Of a DNA stretch of 64,000 nt, positions 58,981 to 64,000 are shown in pieces. Origin of the DNA: Thermothelomyces thermophilus ATCC 42464 (Eukaryota; Ascomycota; Sordariomycetes; Sordariales; Chaetomiaceae); NCBI RefSeq assembly GCF_000226095.1, contig NC_016472.1:5084001-5148000 (forward strand), in the 5' to 3' direction. The notes under the pieces were generated by a model. That model saw nothing but the letters and a program-made list of their open reading frames with translations. It was not told the origin of the DNA and searched no databases. Position 1 is the first letter of the stretch, and each line of letters begins with the position of its first letter. Position numbers and translations under genes: made by a program.

Positions 58981-59978
58981 ATGTCGGCATTGAGGCAGAG
59001 GGCAGCACAGCTCGCCAGGCAGGCCCGAACTGCTCGGCCGTCTGGCGCCCGCAATGCGAGATCTTATGCGTCGAGTCACGGTCACCACGAGGCCCCTCAC
59101 ACGGTGGAGGAGTCGCTGGGGGTATGTTCGCAATGCAGTCTGGGAACGGCCATTGGCACCGCGCCGTGACGGGAAGCACAAACAGGATGCTGACTGACGG
59201 CATAGCCCGCGTTCTACGTCACCGTCGGCGCCGTGCTCGGTTCCGTCTTCGTCTACAAGATCTCTCGCCCCGGCGAGAACGGCGAGCTCTCGACCATCCA
59301 CAAGTGGGCCCAGAAGCTGGCGGACTACGGCAACGAGTGGGAGAGGAGGAACGAGCTGATGTCGGCGGCGCTCGAGCAGGCTGCCAAAGACAAGCATCTC
59401 TTCTACAACGCCGAGCGGAGCAAGCACTTCGAGTTGACCTATCCCGAGTACGTGACACACCTACCTTCCACGCACAACACCTGAGAAGAGCGAGGGAGCA
59501 TGGAGTCTTGTTCGTCGATGATGATGATGATGCTGTGCGTATGCTTGAATTGGTTGGATCGGGGCCTGGGCTTGTCCTTGGTTGGCTATGCTATGCGTGA
59601 CAGAGGGGGTCCCTGTTTGGGAGCCGTCTCTTGTCAGGTGCTTTCCACAGGGCGTCCTCTTGTCGAGGCGGCTCATTTCTACCACGGCTTGCAGTCTCGC
59701 CAATTCGCGACATTTCGCAGCCGGAGATCCCGATCAACCCTTTCCCTTATTACCGGCGTCATGGCCCTGCTCTTCCTCTGGTTGTAATTGTGTAACAATG
59801 CTGACCACGTGACGACAGGGTCTTCACACACGGCTCACCTTTCAACGTCCCCGCTGGGCACTACCCGAAAATAGACAAGGTTGTTGCACACTACCAGAAG
59901 CAGTATGAGGAGGAGGAGGCACGCAAGGCAAAGAAGCTATCGGCGGCGGCGGCGGCGGCGGCGGCTGCCTCTCAGTAA
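58981..59978 (+). CDS. nuo17.8: Complex I accessory subunit, NUO17.8-like
   Basis: Exons 58981-59121, 59206-59447, 59819-59978; 180 residues. Residues 1-30 are Arg/Ala-rich without acids and read as a mitochondrial presequence (RARSYASS-type cleavage region). One hydrophobic segment (PAFYVTVGAVLGSVFVYKIS, about 48-67) precedes a charged helical domain (WERRNELMSAALEQAAKDKHLFYN) and a conserved block VFTHGSPFNVPAGHYPKID. This layout fits the fungal 17.8 kDa complex I subunit of the respiratory chain. The C-terminal Ala run is encoded by a GGC repeat (about 59941-59966). Intron 2 is long (371 nt) for this window. Recognition is by overall layout rather than a sharp motif. Confidence 0.75.
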
Positions 59979-60324
59979 GCAACGACGGCCGGGCTTTTCC
60001 CGTCTCTGTCTCATAATACCCGTACGTTGCAACACACGGGCCTTTCCTTACCCTGTACATACGGTACCTTACCATAAGAGCTGCCCAATTCCCGACAGCC
60101 CAATTTCTCCTTCTCTCTGCAACCATTGCATCTCGTGTGCCACAACCTTACTTCGAGTGTATCGTGCTTTAAACCCCCCTGCTCGGGCCTGGCCAGGAGT
60201 GCATCCAAGGGCTACATTAGCGTCCCATTGTCATCTTTTTCTGTTGTTGTTGTCCGCGCCGATGCGAGCTCTCGCCATCCAACGACCATCGCCTGATCCC
60301 CGGAAACGGCGCTGACGCACTAGC
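59979..60324. other. Intergenic region between complex I and SET genes
   Basis: 346 bp between tandem genes on the same strand, with a GTT/TTG-rich stretch near 60240-60255. No feature beyond promoter and 3' flank is seen. Confidence 0.55.
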
Positions 60325-61660
60325 ATGGCGAACCCTTCGGGGGAGTCTGCCAAACATGAAGTCTTCGACGCCTCTAAACAAGCAAAGGTATGGCTATTTC
60401 AACTCGAGAGGGGCATCCTTCCTCTCTAACCCCACTCGCAATTGGTTCAATTTTTTTTTTTTTTTCCTCTGTCCTTCATGGCCTGCCTGCCCCACGTTTT
60501 CATGCCTACCCGGCTGATGAACTCAAACTGCCTGAATGCCCAGCCAGCCAAGCCCGAATTACACTAGCCACCATTTCTCCGGACTCACCCGCTCAACCCC
60601 ATCTCTTTCCCTTCCCCTCGTTTATTCCCGACAGCGAATAAAGGAATGCAAGATCTTTAAAAGGAGGGGGGGGGGGAGGGAATAAGAAAAGAAAGAGAAA
60701 GAGAAAGAGAAAACAAAGACTAATGATGATGCCCTTCAAAAGCCACCACCTCACTTCCTCCGCAGCCCGCCCTTGGCCCTCCCCGCCGTGCGCATCGGGC
60801 TCGTGAGCCCGGAGGTCGGCTACGGCCTGTTCGCGGCGCGGGACCTGGCGCCCGACGAGTTCGTCTTCCACGAGGCGCCCCTGCTGACGGCGCCCTTCAA
60901 CGAAAAGTTCGCGGCCGACCGCGCCCTCGTGCTGTCGCAGACGGCAGCCTGCCGCGCCGCCCTCGCCGCCCACCGCGACCTCGTCGCCGTCGCATACCCG
61001 GCCCTGGCCGCCCGCCTCGGCGTGCCCCCGCTGCCCTGGGAGGAGGCCCGACGCGTGCTCGAGGGCGGCGGGCTGGGCATGAACCTCGTCGTCGGCGGCA
61101 GCGGCGGCGGGGATGGCCGGGCCACCACGCAGTTCGCCGGGGCCTCCGTCAAGCAGGCCGAGTACGAGGCGTACACGGCCGGGATCAAGGTCAGCGCGAG
61201 CGTGTCCGAGGCCGACGTCAGGCAGGCGTGTCTGGACTTCTTCAAGCACTACGCCTTCCAGGTCCCGCCCAAGGGGAGCGGCGGCGCGGCCGGGGTCGGC
61301 GGCGTGAGTGCCCTGATGAACGCCGCTTCCACGAGGGAGGCGTGCATCTACCTGCTCGGGTCGCTCATCAACCACTGCTGCACTCCCCCCGCCTCGGCGT
61401 CCTCCAGCTCCGCGTCCCTGGTGATGAAGGGTAAGAATAAGGGGCCCCCGCCCGGGCCGAACTGCTCGTGGCGCATCGGCCCGTCCGGGCTGGCGCACTT
61501 TGTCAGGCCGCGGCATATCTGCGTCCAGGCGCGTCGGGCGATTCGCGAGGGGGAGCAGCTCACGTGGGACTACGGCAAGCGGGAGAAGGGATTCGACTGC
61601 CAGTGTGATACATGCCGGGACGGGCTCATAGGGGGGCTTGGTTCCTGCCACGTGTTGTAG
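60325..61660 (+). CDS. SET-domain protein (SMYD/Set5-like)
   Basis: Exons 60325-60387 and 60743-61660 give 326 residues. The acceptor was set at CAAAAG (60742), with ACTAAT branch sequence 10-20 nt before, because it keeps phase 0 and yields PPPHFLRSPPLALPAVRIG; the stronger-looking CGCAG at 60765 breaks the frame. SET landmarks: GYGLFAARDL (about 47-56), the SAM-binding LINHCC, HICVQARRAIREGEQLTWDYG, and a post-SET cysteine group (Cys307, Cys309, Cys312). A Gly/Ser-rich insert (about 130-150) is GC-biased. SET proteins methylate lysines of histones or other proteins using S-adenosylmethionine; the target here is unknown. The 355-nt intron has T and GA repeats. Confidence 0.85.
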
Positions 61661-62094
61661 ACGGAGGAGGGTTGGACCATGCCATCCGTAGCCTTGCTTG
61701 ATCGACACGTTGGGAATTCAAATCCCGCTCTGGGATAAGCCAAGACGATAATAGATGATACTGGGGGGGGGATTGGTCTCTGGCATCGCTAAAACAACTT
61801 GCTAAGGGACAGCGTATACCGAGATCACACCGGTCGAAGCAGCGTTGCGTTATTCATCAAGCTTTCGTTCCCAAGCAATATCACCGCCGTGACCATCATT
61901 TTTTGTTGTTTTTTTCTGTCATCGAACCGGTTGGACCGAATGCAGCACTCGAATTGCTCCCTGTACTATCTCGTGATCCCTTCCAAGATAGCGTCGGCAT
62001 TGCCGCATCAAACAATGCCCATGAGCAGAACCGTGTCCCGTTTCGCCGAATCCATGATTGACTGAATGCAAGAACCACCCATATCCCAGAGCCC
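61661..62094. other. Convergent gap, SET gene and RPS15
   Basis: 434 bp between opposing stops. A small stem-loop (GGGA/TCCC around ATTCAAA, near 61712-61726) resembles a tRNA T-arm but has no matching acceptor or D arm. Nothing else seen. Confidence 0.55.
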
Positions 62095-62959
<865 letters not shown>

Positions 62960-63552
62960 GGTTGCGGTTTTCGGTGATCACGGATTTCGCTGTTCGATAG
63001 TGCTGGTATCGAAGAGCGAAATTCTAGCTGTCGCGATGATGAGGTGGATTTGACTGCGGGCGGTTTCGCGGGCTGCGTGGATGGTTGGGTCGCTGCTGGC
63101 CTGGGGCTCCACTCACAAAAATTCGTAGGGTTCTGTGCCCTCTGGCACCCCGTCGTGCTGTGATTGGTGTGTAAGTAAACTAGTGGCTCTTCCCTCTTGG
63201 TCTGTGGCTTGGTTGTGGCCGATGATTAGATAAGGGTCTTGGCACCATGCCTGCCACGATCATAAGATATTAATTGCAATCGCTCGCTCATGCCTGGCAA
63301 CAATGAAACTCATTCTTCTTCAGTTCCTTCATTCATCTAACTCATACACTTCAGAAAGCTCATTTGCATATGTCACGTGGAATTGAGCGCAGTATGAAGT
63401 CGCACGAGAATATTTTCAATTTCCGGAGATCTCTTCATATCTAATTAAGCTGCTTCCTGTTCGAAGGCTACCTCTCTGTTGAGCCCGCCCCAATTCTTCT
63501 TGGACCTGGACCCGGGCGCGCCGTCTTACAGCCTTTTTCTTTCTCTCCTGAT
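62960..63552. other. RPS15 promoter and GH53 3' flank
   Basis: 593 bp between tandem minus-strand genes. A CACGTG at 63374-63379 lies 415 bp before the RPS15 start. No other feature recognised. Confidence 0.55.
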
Positions 63553-64000
63553 TCAGATTCTCTGGAAAACGGACAAGCTGGACAAAGCCTGCCCGGATTG
63601 CGAAAACATGGTGTTGTCGGCGCACGACGAGCCCAGGTTTGCATTGTGAATCCAAGCGGGTTCCCAATAAAACAGGCCTACGCCGCGGCTTACCGAGGAC
63701 ACGATGTTGGCCACGTTGGTGATGAAGGTCGTCTGTCCTTCCGGCGAGAAGGGGATGTTCTTGACGTCCGAGGGGAAACTGTACCTTGGGTTGGGACAAG
63801 AGATTGGCCAATTGGTCTCGACCACGGCAATCTCCTTGTTCCAGGTTTTGGCCATGTTGTCCAAGCTCGATTTCAGGGCGCTCAAGGTTGCCGACGACGA
63901 GTAAAAGGGGTAGAACGAGACGCCCATCATGTCAAAGTCGGACAGCTCAAGTGTACCCTGCTTCAAGACATTCGTGTACCACCAATTCTGGGTACCCCAG
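63553..64000 (-). CDS. Endo-beta-1,4-galactanase, GH53 (partial, 5' cut)
   Basis: Minus strand; the gene runs off the right edge, so only the C-terminal 148 residues are here, with stop at 63553-63555. DFDMMGVSFYPFYSSSATLSAL and AVVETNWP are typical of GH53; the Glu of VETNWP is the catalytic nucleophile in the family. The conserved GVGLFYWEPAWI follows, then SSCADNTMFS and a SVFQRI end. The enzyme cleaves beta-1,4-galactan side chains of pectin (arabinogalactan I) outside the cell; the signal peptide would lie beyond the window. It is the only plant-wall degrading gene seen, suggesting a saprotrophic lifestyle. Confidence 0.95.
   Translation of the reverse strand, partial: WGTQNWWYTNVLKQGTLELSDFDMMGVSFYPFYSSSATLSALKSSLDNMAKTWNKEIAVVETNWPISCPNPRYSFPSDVKNIPFSPEGQTTFITNVANIVSSVSRGVGLFYWEPAWIHNANLGSSCADNTMFSQSGQALSSLSVFQRI

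Noticed and set aside
61705-61730. tRNA T-arm-like stem-loop
   Set aside because: No A box, acceptor stem or anticodon arm at suitable distance.

Overview
The window looks like nuclear DNA of a filamentous ascomycete, most likely Sordariales and perhaps Chaetomiaceae. The evidence is many short spliceosomal introns (mostly 50-160 nt, with CTAAC/CTGAC branch points), GC-rich exons, pyrimidine-rich leaders, and a complex I 17.8 kDa-type subunit of the kind described from Neurospora. I find 22 protein-coding genes, one of them cut by the right edge. I recognise no tRNA, rRNA, CRISPR array, intact transposon or viral relic. Gene models were built by eye from splice signals, reading phase and family resemblance. 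Nothing was aligned by computer.

Left part (1-26 kb), gene-sparse. It holds a secreted SUN-family cell-wall protein, the VPS10 sorting receptor, a 790-residue conserved protein whose 1,080-nt intron contains a 40-base A run, a radical-SAM/PLP lysine 2,3-aminomutase-like gene, and a monocarboxylate-type MFS transporter divergent from it. Gaps of 3-4 kb separate these genes and hold homopolymer runs, microsatellites and a recurring 11-mer (GTRCGGAKTAC).

Middle part (27-45 kb). RPB7 (Pol II stalk), MPO1 (ER fatty-acid alpha-oxidation), APQ12 (nuclear envelope/pore), GPN3 (RNA polymerase assembly and import), S-adenosylmethionine synthetase, a 989-residue serine-rich coiled-coil protein, and MTD1 (one-carbon folate dehydrogenase).

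Right part (45-64 kb), gene-dense. MMS19 (cytosolic Fe-S targeting), then SPC2 and EMC3 sharing a 424-bp divergent promoter, RPC25 (Pol III stalk, paralogue of RPB7) converging on EMC3, a NUFIP/Rsa1-like CCCH protein, SIL1 (BiP exchange factor), a complex I subunit, a SET-domain protein, RPS15, and a partial GH53 galactanase.

Most genes are housekeeping. Two loose themes recur: ER protein biogenesis (SPC2, EMC3, SIL1, MPO1) and RNA polymerase or RNP assembly (RPB7, RPC25, GPN3, NUFIP-like). The more unusual observations are three GC-AG introns in essential genes, the mitochondrially presequenced aminomutase-like gene, the dispersed 11-mer, the A40-bearing long intron, and an upstream ORF whose stop overlaps the VPS10 start. 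I do not see a clear new multi-gene system.
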